NCBI GenBank assembly: GCA_029168955.1
Contig: JAPDOI010000292.1
Coordinates: 93,501-157,500, forward strand
Length of the DNA: 64,000 nucleotides
Reading direction: 5' to 3'
Source of the DNA: Aplectana chamaeleonis
Taxonomy: Eukaryota; Nematoda; Chromadorea; Rhabditida; Cosmocercidae
The first letter of the stretch is position 1. Each line of letters begins with the position of its first letter. Below the pieces are notes generated by a model, which worked only from the letters and a program-made list of their open reading frames with translations, did not search any database and was not told the origin of the DNA. A program made the position numbers and the translations under genes. Positions 1 to 12,800 of this stretch are shown piece after piece.

Positions 1-159
1 CTAGACTGCAGGCTTATTCGCCCGATGAGCGACCGCCGTTGGAAATGCAACCGAATGTCGCTTCGAGCCAAACCGCGGTCACCCAAGAAGATGGCTAATT
101 TTTAGCGCTGCTCGAGTAGCTCACCTTTCCGATCACAACTCCCATGGGTGCGCGAACCA

Positions 160-335
160 GTGCTAGTTTGTCGAGTATCCGAGGTTGAATAATGCTCGAA
201 TTTTCACTTTTTGCGAATAGTCGAATTCGAATAATGCTCGAATAATCACAGTTTTCGGATATTCGAATGTTCGAATAAAAATTCGTTTGAAAAATTCGAA
301 TATTTATTTGAATTCGAATGTTCTGTCCTCACTAT
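160..335. repeat. AT-rich palindromic repeat, TCGAATA-type
   Basis: Many copies of variants of tcgaataatgctcgaa, gaatattcg and attcgaat. The same kind of array occurs at 52.07-52.25 and 53.59-53.85 kb, where it forms the ends of a hAT-like unit. No boundary is clear here, downstream of the gdh stop. Confidence 0.5.
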
Positions 336-632
336 AGTGATGACCGATGTCGATTGGATCTGGCGATTTTCTATTGAGAGCAGCTTTTCTACATTATATT
401 TCTGGTGTTCTTCTCTTCAAATGCTCTTTAAAACTTAATTATTGAATTGTCGTCTCCACAACCTGTTTTCAGAATTTTTAATATGATCGGTGAAATCAAG
501 GTTCTGATAGCTTTACATGTACTGTAAAGAGTATGTGTACAATGAGTAATCAATAGATGTGTTGGATCGATTTATTCTTCGCACTCTGTAATGCCCAATA
601 ATCAACCCGCTCATATGTCATGTCCTAACATT

Positions 633-800
633 TTATGTGAACGTGAATCCCAAGGTTTTGTAAGTATTGTATACTTTCTCGATAGCGTTGGCGTAAGCAG
701 CCGTTCGGAAGTTCAGACCTAAGTCGTATTTTCGTGCAGTGCGAATGATAGCTTCACCTGAACGTTGCATTGTGTACTCGAGGCCAGAATGCACGATATC
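633..800 (-). CDS. gdh-1: gdh-1 exon 13 with stop codon
   Basis: 55 codons, [15 protein letters not shown]... to KTLGFTFT, then TAA at 633-635. This is the C-terminal helix region of GDH. The acceptor ends in ctag. Confidence 0.96.
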   Translation of the reverse strand, partial: DIVHSGLEYTMQRSGEAIIRTARKYDLGLNFRTAAYANAIEKVYNTYKTLGFTFT

Positions 801-3800
801 CTAGAACGAAAACTCTGTGAAAACCGGATAGAAATTTGGAACAGCGTTTTGATCAATTAAAAGAAGGGTACTAGCAACATGCCTTTTCACTCGCTCCTGC
901 GATTTTGGCCGCAAATGCTTCGTTGGGCAAAACCGGCGCATTCTTTCCAATAGCCTTCTCAAGTGAATCTTGCACAGACTCTAAAAAAGTAAAAGAGTGA
1001 AAATAGGATTCGACTGAAACCTCAAGTGTGTAGCAAGGTAAAACCGCAGTGAATAAGAGGCGTTCCAGTACATTCACACAAATCCCACGTTTTGAAACTT
1101 CGAAACAGCAGCTCAAAAGGAATTATACAGGGAGAAGACCCGCCAACGTATGATTTAGACACCGTGTCAGTTTGATGTACAATACCTCTCGTAGGAAGAA
1201 GACGCGAAAGCGCGCTAACACGCGTTTCGCGTCTTTTTCATCCTTGTCTAAGCAACTCGCTTCAAACTCAACTTTGAGCGAAACTATGGTAATATTCATG
1301 ACTCTAGCGTTGAGAGCCACCCAACTATATAGACTGCTCAAAATTAAAAAAGCTTGGCAGTCAGTCAGGTTTCGAATCACGGTACCGTGGCGACAGGACA
1401 GAGGCTACCGAAGCGCCCCTTTCTCCACGGTTCTTTAAACAGAAACAGCGCCGATTGCGAAACTTCTTAAGTTTCCAACTAAACCCCTCAAAAGCTATGA
1501 CATTGGGTAGCCCTCAGCATGAGGATCATGGTCATCACCCTGGTTTCGCTCAGAGCTGAATTTGAAGCGATTTATCAAAAAAGCGTGAGAAAGACACGAA
1601 AACGCGTCTCCGCGCGCTTTCTGACAGAGGCCTACGAGCGTTAGTATAGATCTTCTTTGACTTACTGCTGTGATGATCTATTATCTGTTGAAACATATTA
1701 TCCTCTGGTAGCATATCTTATCATAGGTGCAGTCTAGGAAATTCTCGGAGAGCTCTCCATAACGGGGCCGGATTCATGAATGCGTGTCGTTGGGTAGGGG
1801 TATGGGCGTCGTCATGTTGAATGACTACCCGTGAAGGCGAAACATCTCCTAACCGAGCAGTGTCGCAGCTGCCTCAGCCTATTAGTTAGGTTGGCCGACG
1901 GCGCTGTCGGTTAGCGATCTTCCGCTTCTGCAGAGTAAGCATCGAACGCGCCAACGCCTTTACCCCTACCCGTCACTGCCGCGTTGATGAATCCAGCCCC
2001 CGATCTTTCCAACGTGGAAATTAATGTTTACTTTAGAGGTGGAAAGAATGCTTCACAACAGCTATCTGTCGGCTAATATTGAAGTGCTGAACTCATTTAA
2101 ATGGCACAAGTGATGAACAATTGTTTTACTTACGCAGAAGCATTCTGTTGGCGTCTTCCTCGTATTTGAAGCTTAGGCGGCCGTAAGAGACATGGTTAAG
2201 GTTCTTCAGCCACTCGAAATATGACACGGTGACACCACCAGAGTTCAGGAACCTGAATACGTCTTATGTAGTGAAGATCGGTAGTATTGAATTAGAGTAG
2301 TGCACTCTGAATCACATTATTGTAGCAATGACGAATAGAGGCGCTGAACTTTACCATATTACAAGTGCCATAATTTTGTTTCATTCCTGATTCAGCCCCT
2401 GGTTTTGAAACGTCTTGGCTTCAAGGTCTGCTTACTAAGAATCAAAATTGGTGTTGTCCTCACCGGGGCAGTAGCTTCTGCTCAAAGAAAGTGTTCAAGA
2501 AGATTTTCGTTTCCGAGTTTTCCACTAAAACAACGCGTTGGCCACCAGTTCATATCAGAATTACAAAGAAACGGCGAAGAACATACTAAAACGTCCTATT
2601 TCAGTGACATTATTCTATGACTTGAATCAGTTGTAAGGTTAGATGAATATGTTCTCAGTGGCTGCCACCGGTGAAAAACTGGGTCAATCGAAAATAGAAG
2701 AATACCTTATGCCAAGCAGGCCTAGTTAGAGTTTCAAGGAAAGAACGGAGCCATAGAGAAAAGAAAATTACAAAGGATGGGTCCACAAAAGATTTCATTC
2801 TCACAACGAAAAGTTAGTTCCTTTGAGAGTAAAGAGGTTGGATGAGAGTAAAGGATTTCGTGTACTTCTGGTGCGTTTTTCTCAGCTTCTGCGTCAATTC
2901 TCTTACTCTTTAGAACACATATTTAACTGCAGTTATGTGTTTAGTGAAATTCCCGCACGTTTGAAGCATTCTTTTATCACGCCTATTCCCAAAAAGGCGC
3001 CTCATTGTCTTGCTTCTAACAATCGCCCCATTAGCATCACGTCGGTTTTCGCAAGAGTTCTTGGGTGGATTCTAAAAGTTTCATCCATTGAAACCAACTT
3101 TTCGGTACCTGATAGTCAGCATGGCTCCAGAGCTGGCAGGTCTACTTAAACACATATGCTAATCGCAATTGAAGATTGGACGAAAGCTCTTGATCGCAAA
3201 ATCAACGTCGATGTTATCTATTTCCACTTTACTAAAACATTTGGTGAGGGCATTTTCGATAAAATTATTTCAAAGCTCTTGTCTTTTGGCATATATCCTA
3301 GAATAGTTAAATGGATTAACAATTTCATTACAGGAAGATCATTTAAAGTAGATGTCAATAGCTCCTTTTCACAAACGTATCCCGTAACTAGTGGTGTGCC
3401 TCAAGGCGGAGTCCTTTCGCCCATACTCTTAATCCTGTATACTTCTGACATCCCTTGCCTAATCAGTCAAAACAGTGTCACCTGGACAATGTTCGCTGAT
3501 GATATCAAAGGTATACCAAACTGTCGAGGATAGTGGGGACTGTGTCGCTCTACAATCGGCAGTGAGTTCAATTGAGAGAGATGGAAGCTTCCGCTGTCAG
3601 CACCTAAAACTAAAGTGCTCCATCTTGGCAGCTCTGCTGATAGGATTATCTACTACCTTGGTGAGTTGAAACGTGATAGTACTAAAACCCTGCGAGATCT
3701 GGGGTTTATTCTAGATGAACAACTAACCTTTATGGAGCACTGTGAAATGATAGCAAATAGGGCAGAAAGGGCCATTCACAACCTGTTCAAAGCTCTGTCC

Positions 3801-6800
3801 ACGAATTTAATTGAACACCTTATACTAGCCTAAAAGTCGTATATTCGTCCCTTATTGGAATATGGTACTACCGTATTTAGCCCAAACTCAAAACGATGCA
3901 TTCATAGACTAGGTCAAGATAACTTTAATAGAAAGCTTTGGATGAGATTATATGGGTGTGACTACACTAAAATTCTATCAGCCTCTGTCCGTAATAAGTC
4001 GTTCAAGTTTCCCACCCTACTATATCGGAGAAAGAAATATGGTCTCATTATGATTTACAAATTATCACCGGTGCAGTACCTATTTGCATCGACATATTTT
4101 ATAGGTTCTCCTCTTCAAACACGAGAGGTGGTGCGTCCAACCTCAATTTTTCAAAAGCCAAAACCTGTATCAGAGCCAACTTTTTCACTCAAAGAGCCGG
4201 CTTAGAATTTTTGAAGTTAGCCAACAAACATTCATTGCCAACTACCCTAGCCCAATACAAAAAGCTTATCGACAAGTACATTCAAGAGGCTGCTTAGTTT
4301 GCTTCCCGCAGGCTTTATGACTCATTTTTTATTGACCTATTCAGCCATTCTCACATTACAATACTTTCTGTTTCCGTGTTATATGTTTACGCCTTGATTT
4401 TGCTCGCTTTTCTGTTCACGCGCGGTGTTCCTCGTATAAATGAATAAATAAATGAATTTAGTACTACCTGGGGGGGAATTATTCTATACAGCGAATAATC
4501 TCAAAATTGAAGATTATCGTGAATACTACCTTTGAGTAAAGAAGTTAGGAGTTTCTAACAGCAGTTCCCAGCTGAAAAAAACGTTTGCTAGCATGTTCAA
4601 AGTACCTTACTCTCACAATCAGATTTAAACAAGTAGCGGTAACCTTAGGGGCTGAGTAGAGCCGCATCGCGTCTTGGGGCGATCCTATGAAATCTTCGCA
4701 CCTTATACACTGCGTATCATAAAGATAGGACGCCCCTGAATTTGCCGGTCTCGTGCCTGTTGACCTAGACAGATCTTTTTCGTCACTACTAATGTGATCA
4801 CGATGTAAAATAACCCCAATATATGTATGGTTTCCGTTTTCGATTTGGTCTGACGCATAGACAGGCGGCTGGCATTGCAGGGTTGGCGGCCTCACTGAAG
4901 AATGGGGTTTTGATTCGTAAGGATAATCTACCGTCGCAGCCTCCGCCATTCATCAGATTAAAATTATTCTACCTATTTTGGTTTGGGTCGAATGTCGCGT
5001 ATCAAAAAGATAGGACACCCCTTGGTTAAATCGGATTTTTTGTTCCATAAAATTGTGTAATCACAAATAGAATGAACGATTGGCCTTCCTCGCATCTTTA
5101 CTGCAACAATTACTCGATTTCGTATACTTTCGACCAAGCTGGTCGACCATTGCAAGTCGATCTTGCCCCATTTCTCGGCTAGTGCCTGTTGGAGCTATGA
5201 AATATCGCCGACTATTGGCTCAGACCCGACAAAGTGAAATACCCCAGAGACTCTTCATTTTGTTTAGATCAAGGCTGTAGAATAGCCACTCTGAACAAGA
5301 CAGTTATAGTCGAGCAAAGAAGCCGACCTCAGACCTGTTCACCTGAAGTTTCTGGTTGTTCTGCCAAAAACTGAAACTTTGTCGCCCCAAAAACCGGTGA
5401 AATGAAAGTAGGTGACATTCTGATATCCTCTGGTACTCATCGGAGATTATCCAACTGCTGGCGAACGCAAGCTGTACACGTCCTTGACGAGCAAATGCTC
5501 TGACAGATTCTTGGAGATCTGCGAATTCCGTCGACTAAAGGGGACAGCTACTTCGACTACTTGTGTATAGGCGATGATTTCCAACAAAAAGAAATTTTTC
5601 CTCGATAGGTCGAAAGTGCTACTAGAGGAATTTAGGATAGGTGCTGTCCAATTTAGCCTTCTGAACTGCGAAGGTTAATCTCCCATGATTTGGCCCTGAG
5701 CGACGTCTACAGCTCGCGGTCGTAACATGTCGGACGATCTCCAGCAAGTACGAGAGGACGTGAAAGTGAACTCTATTTTAGTTTCCTCCTGTTTTTGGGC
5801 GCCAACGTTGCAGTTTCAAGCAGGACAACAAGAAAGTTCACGTGAGCAGGACTGAGGTCGTCCTCTTTTCTCGACAATAACTATCTTGCCCAGAAAGGAG
5901 AAAGGAGCAGGATCGGCTAGCAAAGGCAGATCAGCTTGGGCGAAAGTATACGAAATCAAGTATTTGTTGCAGTAAAGATGTGAGCAAGGCCAATAGTCGT
6001 TTTTTGGATTTGTGATCACGCAATTCTCTGGAACAAGAAATCCGATTTAACCCAGGGTGTGCCTTCTTTTTGATACGCGGTTTAGAACATACATTTATTC
6101 TAAAAAGGTGCACAACCTTCAAATTCAAAGGCAGTGTTCACGATAAATCTCGTTCTCGAAGTTTCGGTGTGACAAACTAAGTTGGCAGATGCTGGAGAGG
6201 ATACGGTCGAAAAAAAAAACAGCGAAACCTGGCCAGAAATCGATAAAAACGGCTTTGAAAGCTATCCCGGTGCGCCTACCTATCCCGGTCAGCCCCCCAA
6301 TCCAACGAGCTTGTGGCGCCGTACACGTTTCGATGGCAAGTTGCCAAGCAACTCTGGGATTAGCATGATCGCTTCGCGTAGATTTCGCGATTAGGGCGCG
6401 CTTGCCGAAATCAGCAGGGCCCATGATTCTCGTCCACGCCCTGAATTTAGAAACCGCTAGTTTGACTTATTCTGGGCGTTTTTCCTCGCTGTTTCTTCAC
6501 TATTAGTCACCTCACGACCAAAAAATTCCATTTTTAAGTCGAACTCGAGTGCGATATTCATCGTGAACACTGCCTTTAACCCAAAAGAGGTATACGGGGG
6601 TTCTTTCACACCCTGATCACAGCAGTGTTGAGAAAAAATCTATCCTGCTCAACAAGCACGAGACCGACGAATCGAGGGGGTGTCTTTCCTCTATGATACG
6701 CAGTGTAGTAACTTTAGATCCCTTTCTGCCGCTGCACCGACCACAGTGATTTGCTGGATGGCATATGGGCCCTATAGATCATGTGTGTTTGAATACTGAT

Positions 6801-9800
6801 ATATACAAACTTAGCGCATTTTCGAGTCATAGGTGGGTTCTCCCGAGAAATTGCCATGTGATTTTGCAACCTATGTGCTAAATTTAGCTATCAGAGTACT
6901 GTCTCGTGTCGGCGAAGCTTTTTGGCTAACAAAGCGAGCAAGATTGGAAAGTTGCCGGCGCATCTAAAGGGTGGCTGAAAAAGATTGACGCGAACAAAAA
7001 CAGTATTATTTTCTATGATACATACATAGAAGGTAGATAAGGCATTTTCCAATTTGAGAGAGAAGGACTGAGACAAGTAACATCCTCCAAGCCCGCCCCT
7101 ATCTTTTCCACAGACTTCCGGAAAGGGGTCACAAAGTTGACAGTGAGTCTAAGAGAAGCTGGTTTTTTTTTGTGTAACCAGAAGCTATTGTTAATTGAGA
7201 AAACGCAAAACATTCAGAGTGTCTAAACCGTTTAGTGCGGGAAATCCTAAGAAAAATAAAAGTTGTAAGCAGGTTCTACGAGAGGTTTGAGCAGAAGCTA
7301 CTGCCCGGTGCGGACAACACCAATTTTGATTTTCAGAAAGGGAAGATTGAAACCAAGGCGGTGGAGTTAAGCCTTTCTGTAGGACAGGTTACTTGTCAGC
7401 TAAGCAAAGGTTATAGCGTCCTTTCTCTTTGCCATTTCGCCCAGAGATTTAAAAAATAATGGATGACTTTTCAATAAACCGAATTTTAGCTCACTGAACT
7501 CCCCAGCTTGGAACTGCCCAAAACGAAGGATCTAGAGCAAGAATGTCAATAGCTGGACCTGCGTCGCTATCCAGTACCATCATATGTAGAACCGTTTTGG
7601 CCTGAAAAGCCTTTGGCGCACCTACCAATGTGTGCACCCTCGTTTGAAAGCCTATCTAAAAAAAAAGAAAAAAGCTAAGGACCTCTGTCCTATTAAAGTA
7701 CAAAACACCGTTAGGTAGCTCACGTCATTGAAAATGATATGGTCTTTTCGTTTCGTCAGTACTTTTCAGCCACCCTGTAAATGTAGTGTTATTAAGCACC
7801 AAAAAAACCCTTACCAGAGACCTCCTTACGCAATTGGCTTCGTTGAGTTGAGAGAACATCTTTCTGACATGCACTGGCTCGTATTAACTTGTCGTCAACA
7901 TGTTCGAGCATGTGCGCTAGTATCGAAAAATATTAAAGGTTCTTGTAGGGTGAGGCTTATGCCGTTGTCTTCAGAAGATGGCGAGCGGTCGACGACTTCA
8001 AGCCTAGGTGAGTATAGTTATCATCAAACACTACCCTAAAAAAGAGGTGGCCAGTTAGGAGAATTTAAAAGTGTCTATTTTTAGCGAAAGGATCCCGTAT
8101 AGGGAGGGGTTGTTTCTGGCTGGCGCATGACGTCGCTCATTTACTCGATGGGGACTTAGCGTCTGTGTCGTTGGGTCGCACGAACTGCAAACATTCGATG
8201 GGTCGTGCTTGGAGACGACGTTATGCTATGCATGCATGTGCCCCAGCTTGATAAGATGCAAGAAGCCGTCGAAGAGTTTGGTTCGTTAGTGAAGATCGCA
8301 GTGGAGCGCCCGGCATATGAACTGTTTCTGCAACGATGCTAAGGATTTGGTTATTCAAAAAGTAGTTTCGCTCCTTTATGCTAACCCGTGAATTGCACAA
8401 GGGCAGTTTACCGGAGCAGAAGAGTTATCATCCCCATGCAAGCAAGTCATGCCCAGAGTTCCTGAATGCCCGGTGGGAGAGTGGATGCTGTGGCAGGCTG
8501 CTGCCGACCTAAGCAGATGGGCACGATGGTAATGTTGGACGCGGAACAGACGGTACGAGCTCCTTACTACTGATCTAGGTTTTGGCGGATTGGGAACGGT
8601 TGATACCCTTATTGTGCGGCCTGTGTTGCCAACATTGCGAACTAAGGTGGATGACGTGGACATAGGAACAGAGTAGCGAAGAACGCTATAATTTTTCTGC
8701 CAACAAAAAACCAAGAACATCAGGTGACTACTTGAGATGTTACGACTTTCGATATTTAAGTCCGGTCCTTAAGAGGGAACCGCGGTGTACGAATATGAAG
8801 GACACGCGACAAGCTCGCAGAAACCTGGGTTTTCCGATGTTCACTAACAGAAGGGATGTAGATGTTAATGACTCGGAATTATAGATGAAGGCTGTTTGTT
8901 ACATGGGCAAACAGGCAAACTTCTTCAATGCTATAAAGATATTCATCTCCGTGGAAGCAGTCCCTCAAAGTCAAGAACAGCGGTCTAACAACAGCACCAA
9001 CAGTGTATGTCACTCGAACAGGGTTTTGACGGGCCAAAACAGGAAAAGACCGACTTCAACGAAAGGTCTGAACTCGACGAAAAGACCAACAGTTGGGATT
9101 CAATGAAGTGTAAGGACGACGATAAAGACGAACAGCAAAGTTGACACCGTGTGGATCATGACAAACCAGCTGCTCTTGTATTCATTCTTGTGTAATAAAA
9201 GAAAATGTTATTTCATCGGAGAAGTTCCATTTGACAACCAACAATAACGAGGAATATGAAAAACTTACAATGCCGATAATGTGGTTTTCTTTCCGGACTC
9301 TGTTTAATTATGATTGCTCCTCCAGTACATATTTGAAAATTGTGTTGCCATTACAATATTCTGTTTCTGCTTTTTTTCTTTTATTTTTGTGTGCGCGCAA
9401 TAGCGCATGTACTGGATGAATGAATAGATGTTGAGCGAAATAGTGTTCATGGCAGGAGAGAATTTTTTCCAATTGTTTCAACGGGTTCGCAGAAATTTCG
9501 TAATGTTATGTTGCAATGTATATCATTGACGCTGTCGCTAAGGATTTTGCGTATTTTATTCGATATCTCAGCATACTGAAAAAGTATAGAAACTAAAATT
9601 TGACAGTGGATAAAGAGAAAATCATCCAGGACATTTGGCTGGATGGTAGTCCAGCGTGATATCTCAATCTACACGTATATAACACACGTGCGAACTCAGA
9701 CCGACATTTTGGAGGTGGTACTTGAAGCACTACATGTCTGAAATTCTGCGTAATCGAACTAAATAAAGAACTACGTTGTCGAAAATACGCTTAACATCAA

Positions 9801-12800
9801 TCCTGAATTCGAAAGTGTAGATTTGATACTTTGAGAACTAGCCGGCTGCACACTGATCGGTAAAGAAACACCTTGGGCAACCTCAACGGCCTCACGCCTA
9901 AACCGTTTTTTTTTTGAACCAGTCGTCGATCACTTGATGAGAGATCGCCGCGACTCTGCTTGGCGAGCGAAATTGCGCGCAGGAAAACGAAGGGAGGGTG
10001 GCTATTGATCGAACGATTTCGCGTTCAACTGCTGAGCGCGGCTATCTCCCTGTGAGACACCAAATATATGCACTCCGACGCAGGCGATTACTGTACTTCT
10101 CTGGGCCAAATTCCGGTCCGCGATTGCGTCTCGACACGCTTTGCGGCCGCACGCGCTTGAGTCAGTCGGGTTTCCATCGCCAAAGCCGACTCGATGTGGC
10201 CTTTTTATACAATTTTTTCCAATTTTTCTTAGTTTCCAGTTTTCAAAACCCACCTAGAGTCAGCAGATCGGCGGCTGCGGCGCTGGAAGACTCGGGAGCG
10301 TGCGGCCGCAAAGCGTGTCAAGACGCAATTGCGGACCTGAATTTGGCCCAAATAAACAGAGTATTACTTCTATGAGGCGTTGTCGGAAAAAAAACGTATT
10401 GAATTGAAAACGCGAAATGTGCGCGCGCCTCGTTTCGACCTTGTTCCCATAATGGGGGAAAGGTCGGAAGAAATGAGCACCAAAGTGAAATTTTTATTCC
10501 TGAGAGGTCCCAACACCACTTTATATAGATTACATATCTCTAATTTATGACTGAAAATCGAAGGACGGCACCCTTTACAATCCACTCATCGGATACAGTT
10601 CCCGTGGTTGAACAGTTGTGACCTGCAGGCACCGCTCCATATTACCACTTCTCACAGTCTCCGCTGGAGCCGGTCAGTGTCGGAACCGCTTCAGCGAGCC
10701 TACCATAAAGTCGCGCGACCGTCACGACGTCGCATAAATACTGCGCCTAAGCTTGGGCATCGTTTGGTTGGGATCATAAAGTGGAGGTTCCAGAACTGCG
10801 AAGCAGTGCCAGTAGAAATACCAAATGCTGAAGGCTATGGTTATTTTGTACCATACACCTAGAACAACCAACAGGGCAATATGTATCAATCCTGGTGTAA
10901 GCATTGGGTTGGAGGGCGATTTGAATGACTATTGACTTTCTCACGAATTTGGGATTGCTCACGAAATTACTTTCAACTCCGTTAATCGTTAGTCGTAACA
11001 CCCAAAAAGCCCGTTAGTCATTAAATTCGTTCGTCGTGATTACGCTTGCGCACATCCCTGCCCCCCATCCAGAGAATGACTATATGTGGCCGATTCAGTG
11101 TCTATCGAGATTATACTACTGGTTGCTTTAGTAGTTCCTCTATGCGCTCTATCTACCATTATGAGGATTTGATACGACGTCTATTCTGGCATGTTGTTAA
11201 TTGCTGAACGATTGTAGTTTCAAATTCTTATTCGAACTCAACGAAGACTGTTCTGACGATTTCGCGACGCCTAATGCCAACATTTTAAAACGTGTGTCTT
11301 GCTGCAAAGATTTTTTAATGCATTTTTATTGTTATATAACTTCGACAATTATATTTTAGACTTTCACTAGATCAAGTAAACTCTGGCGAATTTCTAGTGA
11401 AATTTCGATTTCAATCATTACCAGCTGCGGAGCGGTGGGCCACGACGAAAGATACAGTTCATCTCCGCAATGCCGTTCAGTCCGCAAAACGCATGCTGAT
11501 TGCGGAAGCGTGCTGTCGCGCGGTTGCGAGTGCTTGCTTTCGCTTCCCGGAAAACCCACCGCCCGGGTGATCCCAAATCCATCTGAGGATACTCGCAACC
11601 GCGCCGCAGCACGCTTTCGCAATCAGCGTGCACTTTGCGGACTGAACGCGAATGCGTAGATGAATTGTAACTGGTGATTAAGCTGTTTCGACGAAAAAGC
11701 GACTGCTTTTTGTTGACTTACGTATTGAAGTGTCCCAAAGCTTAAGCAAGTAGCGTGACTCATTCACTCAATAGATAGTGCTGCATATATCGTCAATCGC
11801 CGGATGGAATGAAGCCGCGTTGCTGCTTGGCAAGAAAAATTGCGCACGGGAAAACAAAGATAGGATGGTATTGATTGAATGATTTTGCGCCTGATTTCTA
11901 AGCGCGGCTTCCCACTTGAGATAGGCTGACGATACAATACTCTTAAGCGCCTTTCACAGTCTGCCGGACGACGCCGTCCTGTACGTTACAAGATAGGGCT
12001 GCGGCGTCGGTGAGGCCCGCACTGCGGTATCGGCCGACCGACGTCGCCGTGCGGTGAAGTCATTGACACGACGTCGGAGCAAGTTATGACGGGTCAAAAC
12101 GTGTTGGTTTCGCCTTACATTTTGTACTGATAAGTCGGAACTGACGGTTGTTCACCGCAGCTTCCCTCGCACTGCGGCATCTTCTAACGTCCCGGACGTC
12201 GTCGTCCGGCAGACTGTGAAAAGCGCTTTAGTGATCGGTTGTTTACTCAAATTCTGCTGCTCACTCCGTTATCCCTACAGATGTGGTTTTCCGAGCAGCG
12301 AAATTGGGATTAACCCTCAGAGACTCACGATCTTTTCTATCAGTTGGCCCGCATATCTTCACCTTGATACGGGTTCTTCGCAACATAGAAATAGGACAAA
12401 CTTACATGTCTGGGATGATGAAGCAGTTCCCACGTTCAAGAAGTATTTTGTCAGCAGCAGGAGTAGTTGGACCGTTAGCGGCTTCAGCGATGATCTGGAG
12501 AATCTCACTCTTCATGCTTTCACAAGACCTTTCATTTTGGGAAATATGTACCTTTGCTTTGATCCTGTTGGCATTATCCTTGTGAATTGTCTTTTCACAA
12601 GCGGCAGGGACGAATATGTCACAGGGTTCGTACATAAGATCACCAAAAGGCTCGAAGTTCTTTGATCCGGGGAAGTTCTACAAATAGTAGTACATCCCAC
12701 TACACCTCAGTCCGAGAAAGAGGAGACGGCGACAACCTTGATGCTGCCAGTCTTATTCAAAAAGTCCTCAAGATCTTTAGGATCAATTCCTGCAGGGTTG

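Larger units (their letters stand above)
4697..6722. mobile_element. 2-kb foldback element with two different nested insertions
   Basis: Inverted arms match between 4697-4820 and 6600-6722 (cactgcgtatcata near both ends) and again between 4988-5300 and 5780-6085 (gcgtatcaaaaaga and the gtatactttcg region). The arms are interrupted at corresponding points by different elements: a 150-bp repeat on the left (4825-4972) and a TTAAAGGC MITE on the right (6126-6575). The loop 5300-5780 shows no protein domain. Non-autonomous foldback transposon. Confidence 0.7.
2253..12405 (-). other. Giant gdh-1 intron (10.15 kb) loaded with transposons
   Basis: Delimited by exons 10 and 11, with GTAAGT donor and TTCAG acceptor and consistent phase. 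It holds a CR1-like LINE in antisense orientation (2.8-4.5 kb), a 2-kb foldback element with two nested insertions (4.7-6.7 kb), a LINE tail (9.2-9.4 kb) and at least five MITE copies (9.9-12.2 kb). From about 6.73 to 9.2 kb I recognise no gene; one weak coding-like stretch is noted in the findings. Confidence 0.93.

Noticed and set aside
4545..4949. 134-residue minus-strand frame
   Set aside because: It spans the foldback arm and an R1 repeat copy; other copies do not keep the frame.
12216..12665. 149-residue plus-strand open frame
   Set aside because: It overlaps gdh-1 exons 9 and 10 on the opposite strand and is their antisense shadow.
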